Source: Psychrobacter ciconiae (lineage in GTDB: Bacteria > Pseudomonadota > Gammaproteobacteria > Pseudomonadales > Moraxellaceae). From it: 64,000 bases of DNA. A program made the translations under genes and the position numbers. The DNA is taken from assembly GCF_904846055.1 (NCBI RefSeq), contig NZ_CAJGYV010000001.1, positions 2,294,001-2,358,000 of the forward strand. The letters are read 5' to 3'. Position 1 is the stretch's first letter. Each line of letters begins with the position of its first letter. The notes under the pieces were generated by a model that did no database searches, had not been told where the DNA came from, and was given only the letters and a program-made list of their open reading frames with translations. Below are positions 8,522-16,904 of the stretch, piece after piece.

Positions 8522-9796
8522 TTGAGCACTCAACCAACCAATTTTAATAAAAAAAATGTCTTAATCATCGGCGCAGGCGGTGTTGCGCAAGTGGTTGCCC
8601 ACAAATGCGCCATGAATAATGACGTGTTAGGCGAAATTCATATCGCCTCAAGAACGCTTGAAAAATGTAAAGCGATTGCCCAAAGCGTTGTTGAAAAAGG
8701 CAGCTTTAAGCAGCCGGCAACGCTTCACGTTCATCAAATTGATGCAATGGATGGCGCAGCCCTGCGAGCATTAATCCAAGATACCGGCGTTCAAATCGTC
8801 ATTAACGTCGGCTCACCGTTTTTAAATATGAGCGTTCTTGAGGCGTGTATCGACACCAAAGTGGCTTATATTGATACTGCCATTCACGAAGACCCGCGCA
8901 AGATTTGTGAAACGCCGCCTTGGTATGGCAACTATGAATGGAAGCGCCGCAAGCTTTGTGCGGACAATAATGTCACCGCGATTTTGGGCGCAGGATTTGA
9001 CCCTGGCATGGTCAACGCTTATGCTAAGATTGGCTATGATATGATGGATAAGGGTTCGGTGACGGATATCGACATTATCGACATCAATGCGGGCAGCCAC
9101 GGTCGCTATTTTGCCACCAACTTTGACCCTGAAATCAACTTTCGCGAATTTACCGGAACGGTCTATTCTTGGCAAAACAGCCAGTGGCAATCAAACAAAA
9201 TGTTTGAAGTTAAGCGCACCGATGATTTGCCGGTCGTTGGCGTTCAAAACAGCTATTTGAGCGGTCATGACGAGATTCACTCGTTATCAGCCAATTTGGA
9301 CGTGCCGAACATTCGCTTTTGGATGGGATTTGGCGACCATTACATCAACGTCTTTACCGTACTTCAAAGCTTAGGGCTATTGTCCGAGCAGCCTGTGACC
9401 ACCGCTGAGGGGTTAGAAGTCGTGCCGCTGAAAGTCGTGAAAGCGGTGCTTCCTGACCCAAGCTCGCTTGCCCCTGATTACACCGGCAAAACCTGCATTG
9501 GTGATAAAGTCAAAGGCAAAATCAACGGCGAGGACAGCGAGGTGTTTATTTACAACATCTCCGACCATGAAGAGGCGTTTGCGGCAATGGGAAGCCAAGG
9601 TATCTCATACACCGCAGGCGTGCCGCCGGTTGCTGCGGCGATGCTGATAGCTACAGGCGAGTGGGATGCCGGTCGAATGGTCAACGTCGAAGAGCTTGAC
9701 CCTAAGCCGTTTATCAATTTGCTCAATAACATCGGCTTGCCCACCCGAATCCAAGACAAAGATGGCGACCGCTTGCTTGAGTTTCCGGCAACCTAA
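8522..9796 (+). CDS. Saccharopine dehydrogenase family protein, probable carboxynorspermidine/carboxyspermidine dehydrogenase
   Basis: The product probably condenses aspartate semialdehyde with putrescine (or diaminopropane) by NADPH-dependent reduction, giving the substrate of NspC. The Rossmann nucleotide-binding segment with GAGGVA is at residues 17-22. The family's Lys9-type middle and C-terminal parts follow; total length is 424. The start is set as TTG 8522, because AAAGGAGG at 8505-8512 lies 9 bases before it. The open frame extends upstream to another TTG at 8465, but without a ribosome site. Pairing with nspC distinguishes it from true saccharopine dehydrogenase. Confidence 0.85.
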   Translation: MSTQPTNFNKKNVLIIGAGGVAQVVAHKCAMNNDVLGEIHIASRTLEKCKAIAQSVVEKGSFKQPATLHVHQIDAMDGAALRALIQDTGVQIVINVGSPFLNMSVLEACIDTKVAYIDTAIHEDPRKICETPPWYGNYEWKRRKLCADNNVTAILGAGFDPGMVNAYAKIGYDMMDKGSVTDIDIIDINAGSHGRYFATNFDPEINFREFTGTVYSWQNSQWQSNKMFEVKRTDDLPVVGVQNSYLSGHDEIHSLSANLDVPNIRFWMGFGDHYINVFTVLQSLGLLSEQPVTTAEGLEVVPLKVVKAVLPDPSSLAPDYTGKTCIGDKVKGKINGEDSEVFIYNISDHEEAFAAMGSQGISYTAGVPPVAAAMLIATGEWDAGRMVNVEELDPKPFINLLNNIGLPTRIQDKDGDRLLEFPAT

Positions 9797-9828
9797 ACCG
9801 CTGATTTAAAGTTTGGTTCACTGTTAAC

Positions 9829-9861
9829 GCTTGCAATATCAATCGGTATTGCAAGCTTTTT
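9829..9861 (+). terminator. Intrinsic terminator after the polyamine genes
   Basis: The arms GCTTGCAATA (9829-9838) and TATTGCAAGC (9847-9856) form a perfect 10-base stem with an 8-base loop, followed by a T-run. Confidence 0.88.
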
Positions 9862-9909
9862 ATTAGGGCAGTTTAAATTATTAAAATAGTTCAAAAAAGG
9901 ACAATAAGC

Positions 9910-10563
9910 ATGGAAAAATTTAAAGTTGGCGATTTAATTATTAATGCCAAAAAATTAAACGTCTTGTTGGTTTTAGAATCACCGCATATCAATGAGTTTA
10001 TTCACAAGCATCCAGCGGCAGGCGAGGCAGCCTGCGAGTTGACGCAGTTTTTTACCAAGCAAGGTTATCTGACAGAATTTGACAATGATTTGCCGATTGG
10101 CTGTAATATTGAGCAAAAGAAGTACGTTGAACTTGGCATTATGAATTGCGCCCATTTTCCGATGAATTTGGCGTTTTATCCTTGTGGATTAGGTCAAAAG
10201 GCGCAAAAAAAGGCGGAAGAACTGGCAGAGTTTCGCAATGAATTGGGTCAAAAATTAGCCGATGAGGAGTGGCTTGCTAAGCTTAGTCAAACGCAGATGT
10301 TTGCAGATTTTGCAAGAAGGCTTAACGCAGTCATTCAAACGCCGCGCGATAATCCGTTAATCATCATTCCTTGCGGCTTTACCGCGACCAATTTTATCGA
10401 ATTATTTCAAAGCAAATTTCAAGATAGTACCGCCACAACCGGTTTAACGAATCAAAATTATCATATTCTTGCGCCGCTACCGCATCCGACCCAAAGCGAT
10501 TGGTCAACAACGATTCAGCAGATTTTAATTACTAAGCAAGTTGCAAAAGAGTTATTGCCTTAA
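9910..10563 (+). CDS. Hypothetical protein, possibly uracil-DNA glycosylase-like fold
   Basis: I do not recognise this 217-residue protein with certainty. It has a hydrophobic strand followed by LESPHINEF at residues 22-30, a Cys-rich central part (MNCAHFPMN and FYPCGLG), a strand-like IIIPCGFTATNF near 160, and PHPTQSDW at 191-198. An early VLES/P-H segment and a late PHPxxxxW segment recall the two active-site motifs of the uracil-DNA glycosylase superfamily, but the resemblance is weak and the match is inference. The gene stands alone between a terminator and betT. The ATG follows AAAAAAGGACAA, a good ribosome site. There is no signal peptide. Confidence 0.6.
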   Translation: MEKFKVGDLIINAKKLNVLLVLESPHINEFIHKHPAAGEAACELTQFFTKQGYLTEFDNDLPIGCNIEQKKYVELGIMNCAHFPMNLAFYPCGLGQKAQKKAEELAEFRNELGQKLADEEWLAKLSQTQMFADFARRLNAVIQTPRDNPLIIIPCGFTATNFIELFQSKFQDSTATTGLTNQNYHILAPLPHPTQSDWSTTIQQILITKQVAKELLP

Positions 10564-10708
10564 TCAAAAAGCCAGCTCTGATGATTTTTGGTTGTCAATA
10601 TTGCAGCAGAATCTCTACATTGTGAAACACAGTTGCAACGGTTACCGTCTGAACTTCATGGTCAAGCTTACGTACACTTGATGCAAACCATGACCAAAGG
10701 ATATATTG

Positions 10709-12888
10709 ATGACTCAGCCGCCCAATAATGACCCTTCCCAAAAAACCTCACCGTCAAAAACGCCGTTTGAGCGTAGCCGTTTTGGCGGCAGTTCGCGACC
10801 CCAAAAAACGCTTGAGGACGAGACGCCGATTTCAAAAAGTGATTTAGGCAGAGGTGCTGAGGAGTTATCACTGACCAAAACCACGCAAATTAATTGGAGT
10901 GTGTTGATTGTCTCATCAGTGGTGATTGCGGCGTTTTCAGTTTGGGCAATTGTCATGCCGGCGCAAGCAAGCTCGGTGATGGAGCTGGTAGTCAACTGGA
11001 TTGCGACCAATTTGGGCTGGTATTATGTGCTGACCATGGCGCTGGTGATTTTTTTTGTGGTTTGGGTCGCCCTATCAAAAGCCGGAAATATTCGCTTAGG
11101 TCCTGACGACTCACGACCGCAATATGGCTTGGCAACGTGGGGCGCGATGCTGTTTGCAGCAGGCGTTGGCATTGATTTGCTGTTTTTCTCGGTGACAGGT
11201 CCTGTAGTTCAGTATTTGATGCCACCATCGGGCGAGGCTGAAAGTGCGGCAGCGCTGCAAGATGCCGTGGTTTGGACGATGTTTCATTACGGCATTGCTG
11301 GCTGGGCGGTGTATGCGCTACTTGGCATGGCGATGGGCTATTTTGCTTATCGTTGGAATTTGCCGTTATCGATTCGAGCGGCGCTTTATCCACTGTTTGG
11401 TAAGCGGGTCAAAGGCGCGCTTGGTCATGGGATTAGTATCATTGCGCTTGTCGGAACTGTATTTGGGGTGGCAACCACGATGGGAATTGGCGTGGTGCTG
11501 CTAAACGTGGGTTTTGCAACGCTTTTTGGCTTTAGCGAAGGCTTAACCTTGCAAATTGCGCTGGTGGTGGGCGCGGTGATTTTAACCATTGCCGCCACAA
11601 CGTCGGGCGTTGACCGTGGTATCCGCTGGATTTCAGAATTGAACCTTTGGAGCGCGGTTGCCATGATGGCGTTTATCCTCATTGCAGGGCAAACGGCGTT
11701 TTTGCTGAATGGTTTGGTTGAAAACATTGGTCATTTTTTGGTGACACTGCCCTCAAGAATGCTCAAAACCTTTGTTTATGTTCCAGACAGCAGCGAGTGG
11801 ATGGGCAGTTGGACGCTGTTTTTTGGGCGTTTTGGCTGGCTTGGGGACCGTTTGTCGGAGTGTTTTTGGCGCGGATTTCTCGCGGTCGAACCTTGCGTGA
11901 GTTTGTTATCGCTGCCATTACCGTTCCGGTGCTTTGTGATTTTATTATCGTCTCCTTTTTTGGTAATTCAGCGCTGTATCAGGTGCTTCAAGGCAATAGC
12001 GAGTTTGCCGAGCTTGCCATTCAAAGCCCTGAGCATGGTTGGTACGCACTGTTAGGCATGTTTCCGGCAGCAACGTTTTTGATTGCGCTTGCGACCTTTT
12101 CAGGACTCTTGTTCTATATCACCAGTGCCAACTCAGGGGCGATGGTCATGTCCAATTTTTCAGCGTCCATCCCTGACCCAAGTGAAGATGGTCCAAAATG
12201 GCTGCGGATATTTTGGGCGGTATTAACGGCGGTGCTGACCATTTCAATGTTGCTGGCAGGCGGCGTGATTACCATGGAATATGCCACGCTGATTTTTGCG
12301 CTGCCGGTGACGATTATTGCATATTTGGTGATGATTTCGTTTTATAAAGCGCTTCGGATTGAGCGCGCAGAGCAAGAAGGAACGGTGCTTCGGCGTTCAA
12401 CTGTAGCCCCAAGTGGCGGTCATATTCCTGAGCGCTCATGGAAGCAGCGCTTGGGGCAGATGCTCACTTATCCGTCAAAACGTGAGGCGGTTCAATTTTT
12501 GGAGCGCGTGGTTCGTCCTGCGCTTGATGATGTGGCGGCTGAGTTTCGTGGTCAAGGCTACGACGCTGAGCGCCAAAACGCCGACCACGACCAAAGTGTT
12601 TCAACTATTGACCCCAATCGCCCCTCAGGACCTTTGCTTCGAGTATCAACTGACAGTATTCACGATTTTTATTACCAAGTGGCGATGGTAGCGACGCCAG
12701 CGCCGACTTTTAGCGGAAAAATGGCATCCGATACTGATGTTTATTATCGCCTTGAGGTCACCACCCAAACGGGCTCGGGCGGTTATGATTTGATGGGGCT
12801 AAGCCGTCAGCAAGTGATTGATGACGTTCTTGAGCAATATGAAGCTTATTTGACCTATTTAAGTGGCGCGAGTGAGGAAAATTCATAA
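10709..12888 (+). pseudogene. betT: BCCT-family choline/betaine transporter (BetT-like), frameshifted
   Basis: BetT-type carriers import choline or betaines by proton or sodium symport for osmoprotection. The first frame runs from ATG 10709 (AAAGG 8 bases before) to 12055 and carries most membrane segments. From about residue 372 its sequence turns into nonsense. The -1 frame, open from 11797 to 12888, continues correctly with FWAFWLAWGPFVGVFLARIS, the BCCT signature, then the last membrane segments and the long hydrophilic C-terminal domain typical of BetT. The break is at a run of six T (11819-11824), where seven would restore one ~727-residue protein. It could be a mutation, an assembly error or slippage. 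Confidence 0.88.
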
Positions 12889-12909
12889 AAAATAATCAGG
12901 TAATATAAA

Positions 12910-13251
12910 ATGACCATAAAAAATATTTTTAAAACGCTCACGCTTTGTTCAAGCGCTGTCTTGTTATTTTCCTGCAAGCCGATGGCGGGTCAAAAAGGCG
13001 TGATTACTATTGAAAATAATAGCCCCCATGCCGTATCAAACGTCACCGTCACTTATGTCAGCTCAAAAAAAGCCGACCTTATTGGTCATCTACAAGCGGC
13101 TGACACGATTCATTATAAAATTAAATATTCAGATGCCGAGGATTCTATAAATATCAGCTATTTGGATAGTGAGCAAAAGCTTCACACCCTTTTAGCCGCG
13201 CCATATGCGGCAAAATATGATAAGCGCCATTACAAGGTACAAATTAATTAA
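12910..13251 (+). CDS. Small predicted lipoprotein of unknown function
   Basis: The 113-residue product has a lipoprotein signal with the lipobox LLFSC, so C22 would be acylated. The remaining ~90 residues look like one small beta-rich domain (VITIENNSPHAVSNVTVTYVS). I do not recognise a family. It starts 21 bases after the broken betT and may share its transcript. It is convergent with the DUF606 pair, 8 bases away. Confidence 0.7.
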   Translation: MTIKNIFKTLTLCSSAVLLFSCKPMAGQKGVITIENNSPHAVSNVTVTYVSSKKADLIGHLQAADTIHYKIKYSDAEDSINISYLDSEQKLHTLLAAPYAAKYDKRHYKVQIN

Positions 13252-13259
13252 CGCTACTT

Positions 13260-13727
13260 TTAGGCTTCAGCCCTTTTAGTGTTACTCAAATAAATAAAAT
13301 ACAGCGCCGCCGCCAACAGCCCGATGGCAATAAAGCGCTTGCCGCCAAGAGGAATTTGAGAGTTACCAAACCAACCAAAATGGTCAACCAACAGCCCCAT
13401 TAAGATTTGACCGGTAATAATTGCCACGATGGTTGCTGCTGTACCGATTTTTGGAACGGCAACCACAATTGCCGCCATTGAAAAACAGCCAAATAACGCA
13501 CCGGACAGCTGCCAAATGGGCACAGTAAACATCGTCTCCGCTTGCGGTGGCTCAAAAAATATCACCAAAAAAAACAAAATAATCGAAGCAATCACATTGG
13601 CAAGCCAAGCGGTGGTGACCAAATCGGTTTTTAAACTTAGCGCGCCATTGATGGCTGACTGCGCCGCGATTGCCGAGCCGCCAAGGAGCAGCAGCGGAAA
13701 GGTAAAAATCGCCAAAGAATCTAACAT
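13260..13727 (-). CDS. DMT-superfamily / DUF606 (YdcZ) membrane protein
   Basis: The 155-residue protein has about five hydrophobic segments and the DUF606 look (LLLGGSAIAAQSAINGAL, then TIVAIITGQILMGLLVDHFG). DUF606 proteins are half-size relatives of EamA drug/metabolite transporters. Their substrates are generally unknown. It lies 26 bases downstream of a paralogous gene on the same strand, so the two may work as a heteromeric pair of five-segment halves. A third, later start is not needed: the ATG at 13727 gives a good first membrane segment. Confidence 0.82.
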   Translation of the reverse strand: MLDSLAIFTFPLLLLGGSAIAAQSAINGALSLKTDLVTTAWLANVIASIILFFLVIFFEPPQAETMFTVPIWQLSGALFGCFSMAAIVVAVPKIGTAATIVAIITGQILMGLLVDHFGWFGNSQIPLGGKRFIAIGLLAAALYFIYLSNTKRAEA

Positions 13728-13753
13728 TTAACATTATCCTTAAACAGATTGAC

Positions 13754-14185
13754 CTAGTAAATCAGCCCAAGCGCCGCCAAAATCAGCCCAAGCGCGATAA
13801 TTCGGTAGCTGTCTACCTTGCGCTTTTTTGTTCCCAAAATCCCAAAGTGGTCAATAGCAAGGCTTGCGGTAATTTGACCGCATAAAATCCCAACCATTGT
13901 CGCCCCAACGCCCACAAGCGGCGTCGCTACCACTAGGACAATGGTATAAGCAAACCCCACTAAGCCGCCCGAAAGCAGCCATGGTGGCAGCTTGGCAAGC
14001 TTTAAAATATAGCTGCGCCGCTGAATCATCATGGCGATACTAAACACCAAAACGCCAATCAAAAAAATCGATAGCGATGCCGACAGCTTGCCAATGCGCT
14101 CGCCAAGCGGTCCTAAAATTGCCGCCTCAAGCGCAAGCGCCATCCCGCCCATCACCACAAACACAAGCATTGCCAGTTGTCTCAT
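13754..14185 (-). CDS. DMT-superfamily / DUF606 (YdcZ) membrane protein, upstream partner
   Basis: This 143-residue hydrophobic protein is a paralogue of its downstream neighbour. It shares the segment TMVGILCGQITASLAIDHFGILG with TIVAIITGQILMGLLVDHFGWFG there. Adjacent DUF606 pairs are common and are thought to form two-subunit transporters; that is inference here. There is about 255 bases of upstream non-coding DNA shared with the divergent phzF-like gene. No regulator gene is adjacent. Confidence 0.82.
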   Translation of the reverse strand: MRQLAMLVFVVMGGMALALEAAILGPLGERIGKLSASLSIFLIGVLVFSIAMMIQRRSYILKLAKLPPWLLSGGLVGFAYTIVLVVATPLVGVGATMVGILCGQITASLAIDHFGILGTKKRKVDSYRIIALGLILAALGLIY

Positions 14186-14441
14186 AGCTTCCTAATCACT
14201 GTAATCATTCTCTTTTTTTTGTTTTAAAACCTGCCGCTTTCTTGCCGACGCTATTGTAGGCGCTCCGGCAAAATCTCTCAACTTATCTGTTTTTTAAGCC
14301 ATTTTGAAAATGAGGGTTGTTGACCTTTAAGTGGTCATAAGTGGCGTTTCAGCAAAAATCATCGGCTTAAAATGGTTATAATGGCTAAGCTAAATGATTT
14401 TAAATAACCAAGATTAACTTTATTCAACCAAGGAATGGCTA

Positions 14442-15265
14442 ATGCAGCTTGAAATAGACGTGATAGACGCTTTTACCGATACAGTTTTTAAGGGCAATCC
14501 GGCGGCGGTCATCATCACAGAAAATTGGCTGACCGATGAGCTAATGCAGTCCATCGCTTTGGAAAATAACTTGTCAGAAACCGCCTTTTTAGTGAAAGAC
14601 AAATCAAGCGAAAATAATAGCTATCAAATCCGCTGGTTTTCACCGCTTACTGAGATTGATTTTTGTGGTCATGCCACGCTTGCTGCCGCTTTTGTTTTGT
14701 TTAACAAAGACCCTGAATTAACTAAAGTAAGATTTAGCGCCAAAGCCGTAGGGAGTTTTACCGTTGTACAACTCGATGATGGCAAGATTCAAATGGATTT
14801 TCCCAATACGTGCCCCGAAAAAGTGGCTGATATTCCCGCTGAGCTGTTGTCAGGATTGTCGATAGCGCCGGTTGAGGTTTATAAGAATAAGCAAGCGTAT
14901 TTTGTCATTTATAATAATGAAGCGGACGTGTTGACCGTAACTCGTGATAATGAGCAGCTAACAGCACTTGCGCCGCGTGATGTGGTGGTCACCTGCCAAG
15001 CTAAATCTGATAATCATGATAAATCAAATGGTTACGATTTTATATCGCGCTATTTTTGGCCTGCAAATGGCGGTGATGAAGATGCCGTAACGGGGTCAAT
15101 CCACACCGGACTTGCGCCATTTTGGGCAAAGCGACTTGGGAGAGATAACTTGAGGCTTATCAAGCGTCATCTCGCGGCGGCGTATTAGATTGCGCTGTGG
15201 TCGGTGATCGCGTTCTTATTTCAGGTCGCGCCGTTCAGTATTTAAGTGGTGTGATTAGCATTTAG
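14442..15265 (+). pseudogene. PhzF-family isomerase, frameshifted near its 3' end
   Basis: PhzF-fold proteins are isomerases or epimerases; most have no known substrate. The N-terminal frame (14442-15188) shows IDAFTDTVFKGNPAAVI, the catalytic-Glu region LSETAFL (E46), FCGHATLAAAF and DAVTGSIHTGLAPFWAKRLG. After residue ~236 it should continue with the usual E-A-Y-Q-A-S-x-R-G-G-x-L. That continuation is present in the -1 frame from GAG 15152 to TAG 15265 (EAYQASSRGGVLDCAVVGDR and LSGVISI). One base appears to be missing around 15149-15152; an original TTGGAGG would restore it. The full product would be ~274 residues, normal for the family. Mutation and sequencing error cannot be separated here. 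Confidence 0.88.
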
Positions 15266-15276
15266 GAGCAACACTC

Positions 15277-15609
15277 TTGACGGAATTAAAAACACTGGCG
15301 CTGTTTGCCTTAACGGCATTGGCTGAAATTATTGGCTGCTATTTGCCGTATCTTTGGCTCAAAGAGGGCAAATCGGCTTGGCTGCTGGTTCCTAGTATTT
15401 TAAGCTTAATGGCGTTTGTTTGGCTGTTGACCCTGCATCCGGCGGCGGCAGGTCGGGTTTATGCCGCTTATGGCGGTGTTTATGTTTCAATGGCGATACT
15501 TTGGCTTTGGGCAGTTGACGGCATCCGCCCAACGTCTTGGGATATGATTGGCGCAGGGGTGGCGCTGCTTGGCATGGCAATCATTATGTTTGCGCCAAAA
15601 GCGACTTAA
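15277..15609 (+). CDS. YnfA family (UPF0060) inner membrane protein
   Basis: This 110-residue protein with four hydrophobic segments belongs to the YnfA/UPF0060 family, small membrane proteins related to the SMR group. Signatures are [34 protein letters not shown] and [13 protein letters not shown]. The start is TTG 15277, with AGGAG at 15264-15268 overlapping the stop codon of the phzF-like frame. This implies translational coupling to that gene and supports the -1 reading of its 3' end. Substrate and role are not established. Confidence 0.9.
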   Translation: MTELKTLALFALTALAEIIGCYLPYLWLKEGKSAWLLVPSILSLMAFVWLLTLHPAAAGRVYAAYGGVYVSMAILWLWAVDGIRPTSWDMIGAGVALLGMAIIMFAPKAT

Positions 15610-15651
15610 CGCAAGCGGTCATAACTACTTGCTTACGAAGTGCCTTGGATT

Positions 15652-15660
15652 TGTTATAAT
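15652..15660 (+). promoter_or_regulatory. Extended -10 promoter for the queD-tsaE-mutL block
   Basis: TGTTATAAT is a perfect extended -10 element. A weak TTGCTT lies farther upstream, at 15629. Transcription would begin about 65 bases before queD. Confidence 0.6.
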
Positions 15661-15730
15661 AAAAAATTGGCTGAAATATCACTCATTTTGCACGATTTCA
15701 GCGCTTACCTTTTAGTTAGCTTAACTTATT

Positions 15731-16360
15731 ATGCGAATACGTAAACTTTTTAAATTTGAAAATGCCCATATTGTGCGCAACTGTAGTTCTGAGCGCTGCA
15801 AACATTCTATCCATGGTCACAGCTATCAAATCGAGCTGATTTTGGAGGCGCATAGACTTGACCATGGTCAGATGGTTTATGATTTTGGCTTGCTGAAATC
15901 CTCAATTAAAGACTTGATTGACAGCTTTGATCATGCCATTTGCTTTTGGAATCAAGACGACCCAGAATATATTGCCGCTTGCAAAAAGTTCAGTGCGCGC
16001 TGGATTGCACTTCCGGTATCGCCGTCAGCTGAGCAGTTTTCCCGAGTCATCTTTTTTTGGGCGCGCGAGATTTTAAAGCAAACTCAAATGCAAAACGGCG
16101 AGGCGGATGTCAAAGTTTATTCGGTCATCGCTCACGAAACTGCGACTGGCTACGCTCAATGTTTTAATGAGGACGTGGATAACGCGCAAATGGGTAAGCT
16201 TAATTTAGAAGATTTTGAATTTAGCCGGCAGGTTTGCGCTGAGTGGGGCGACCCTGAGCTTTATCAAAAGCTAATAAATGGCGAGCGCTTCATTAACCCA
16301 ACCGTTAGCCTTCAAGTTGCTGTGGATGCTACGGCAAAAGGTGCGTGTGATGGCAACTAA
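15731..16360 (+). CDS. queD: 6-carboxytetrahydropterin synthase-like (QueD/PTPS family)
   Basis: QueD converts dihydroneopterin triphosphate to 6-carboxytetrahydropterin, an early step in queuosine synthesis. Zinc ligands are H13 (FENAHI) and H28/H30 (HSIHGHSY). C23, in ERCKHSIHGH, matches the catalytic cysteine position. DFGLLK and FDHAICF follow as in the family, with a later HETATGYAQC. At 209 residues it is much longer than the ~120 of E. coli QueD. The added C-terminal part is a feature of some gammaproteobacterial forms, so another PTPS-fold function remains possible. Its 3' end overlaps tsaE by 11 bases. Confidence 0.78.
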   Translation: MRIRKLFKFENAHIVRNCSSERCKHSIHGHSYQIELILEAHRLDHGQMVYDFGLLKSSIKDLIDSFDHAICFWNQDDPEYIAACKKFSARWIALPVSPSAEQFSRVIFFWAREILKQTQMQNGEADVKVYSVIAHETATGYAQCFNEDVDNAQMGKLNLEDFEFSRQVCAEWGDPELYQKLINGERFINPTVSLQVAVDATAKGACDGN

Positions 16361-16871
16361 CGACAATACCGCCAACAGCGCTTATTTTCAAGTCGTGACG
16401 CTTTATGATGAGGCTGATACCAAGCGCTTAGCCGAAAAGCTTGCGGCAATGGCGCTTGAGGGTAGCGTTTGGCTGTCTGGTGATTTGGGCGCAGGAAAAA
16501 CCACCCTTACCCGCTATTGGTTACAAGCGCTTGGTCATCAAGGTGCGATTAAAAGCCCGACCTATACGCTGGTTGAGCCCTACCAAATCAAGCAAAAAGA
16601 CGGCACTTTCTTGGCAGTTTATCATGCTGATTTGTATCGCCTGCAAGACCCTGAAGAATTGTCCTTTATTGGTTTTGATGAGTATCTTGATGAGCCGTCA
16701 GCGCTGATTATCATTGAGTGGGCGAGCCGCGCCGATAGTTATTTGCCGCCGCCGGTATTGTTTGTCGACATGGTTAAAGATGACAAGAACAAAGATTCGC
16801 GCCAAGTGCTGCTACGACTGTCCAAAGTTGGTCAAGCATTCGGCTTTGATTTGACCGCGCTTAATGATTAA
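16350..16871 (+). CDS. tsaE: tRNA N6-adenosine threonylcarbamoyltransferase ATPase subunit
   Basis: TsaE is the ATPase that works with TsaB and TsaD to place the t6A modification on tRNAs that read ANN codons. The Walker A motif is GDLGAGKT (residues 44-51). SPTYTLVEPY, HADLYRL and IIEWASRA follow as in all TsaE proteins. The start is ATG 16350 rather than an upstream alternative, which would run 24 residues into queD. The product has 173 residues. It is the first gene of the conserved tsaE-mutL-miaA-hfq series, here without the amidase gene that often sits between tsaE and mutL. Confidence 0.95.
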   Translation: MATNDNTANSAYFQVVTLYDEADTKRLAEKLAAMALEGSVWLSGDLGAGKTTLTRYWLQALGHQGAIKSPTYTLVEPYQIKQKDGTFLAVYHADLYRLQDPEELSFIGFDEYLDEPSALIIIEWASRADSYLPPPVLFVDMVKDDKNKDSRQVLLRLSKVGQAFGFDLTALND

Positions 16872-16904
16872 AAGCTGAACGATTAAGTGGTGATATTTTA
16901 ACTG

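Noticed and set aside
8341..8547. Open frame of 68 codons between nspC and the dehydrogenase gene
   Set aside because: It begins inside the promoter region, overlaps the dehydrogenase start, and has no protein-like composition.
11797..12888. Separate gene starting at 11797 as an independent transporter fragment
   Set aside because: The frame continues the BCCT signature exactly from the upstream frame, so one frameshifted gene explains both parts better.
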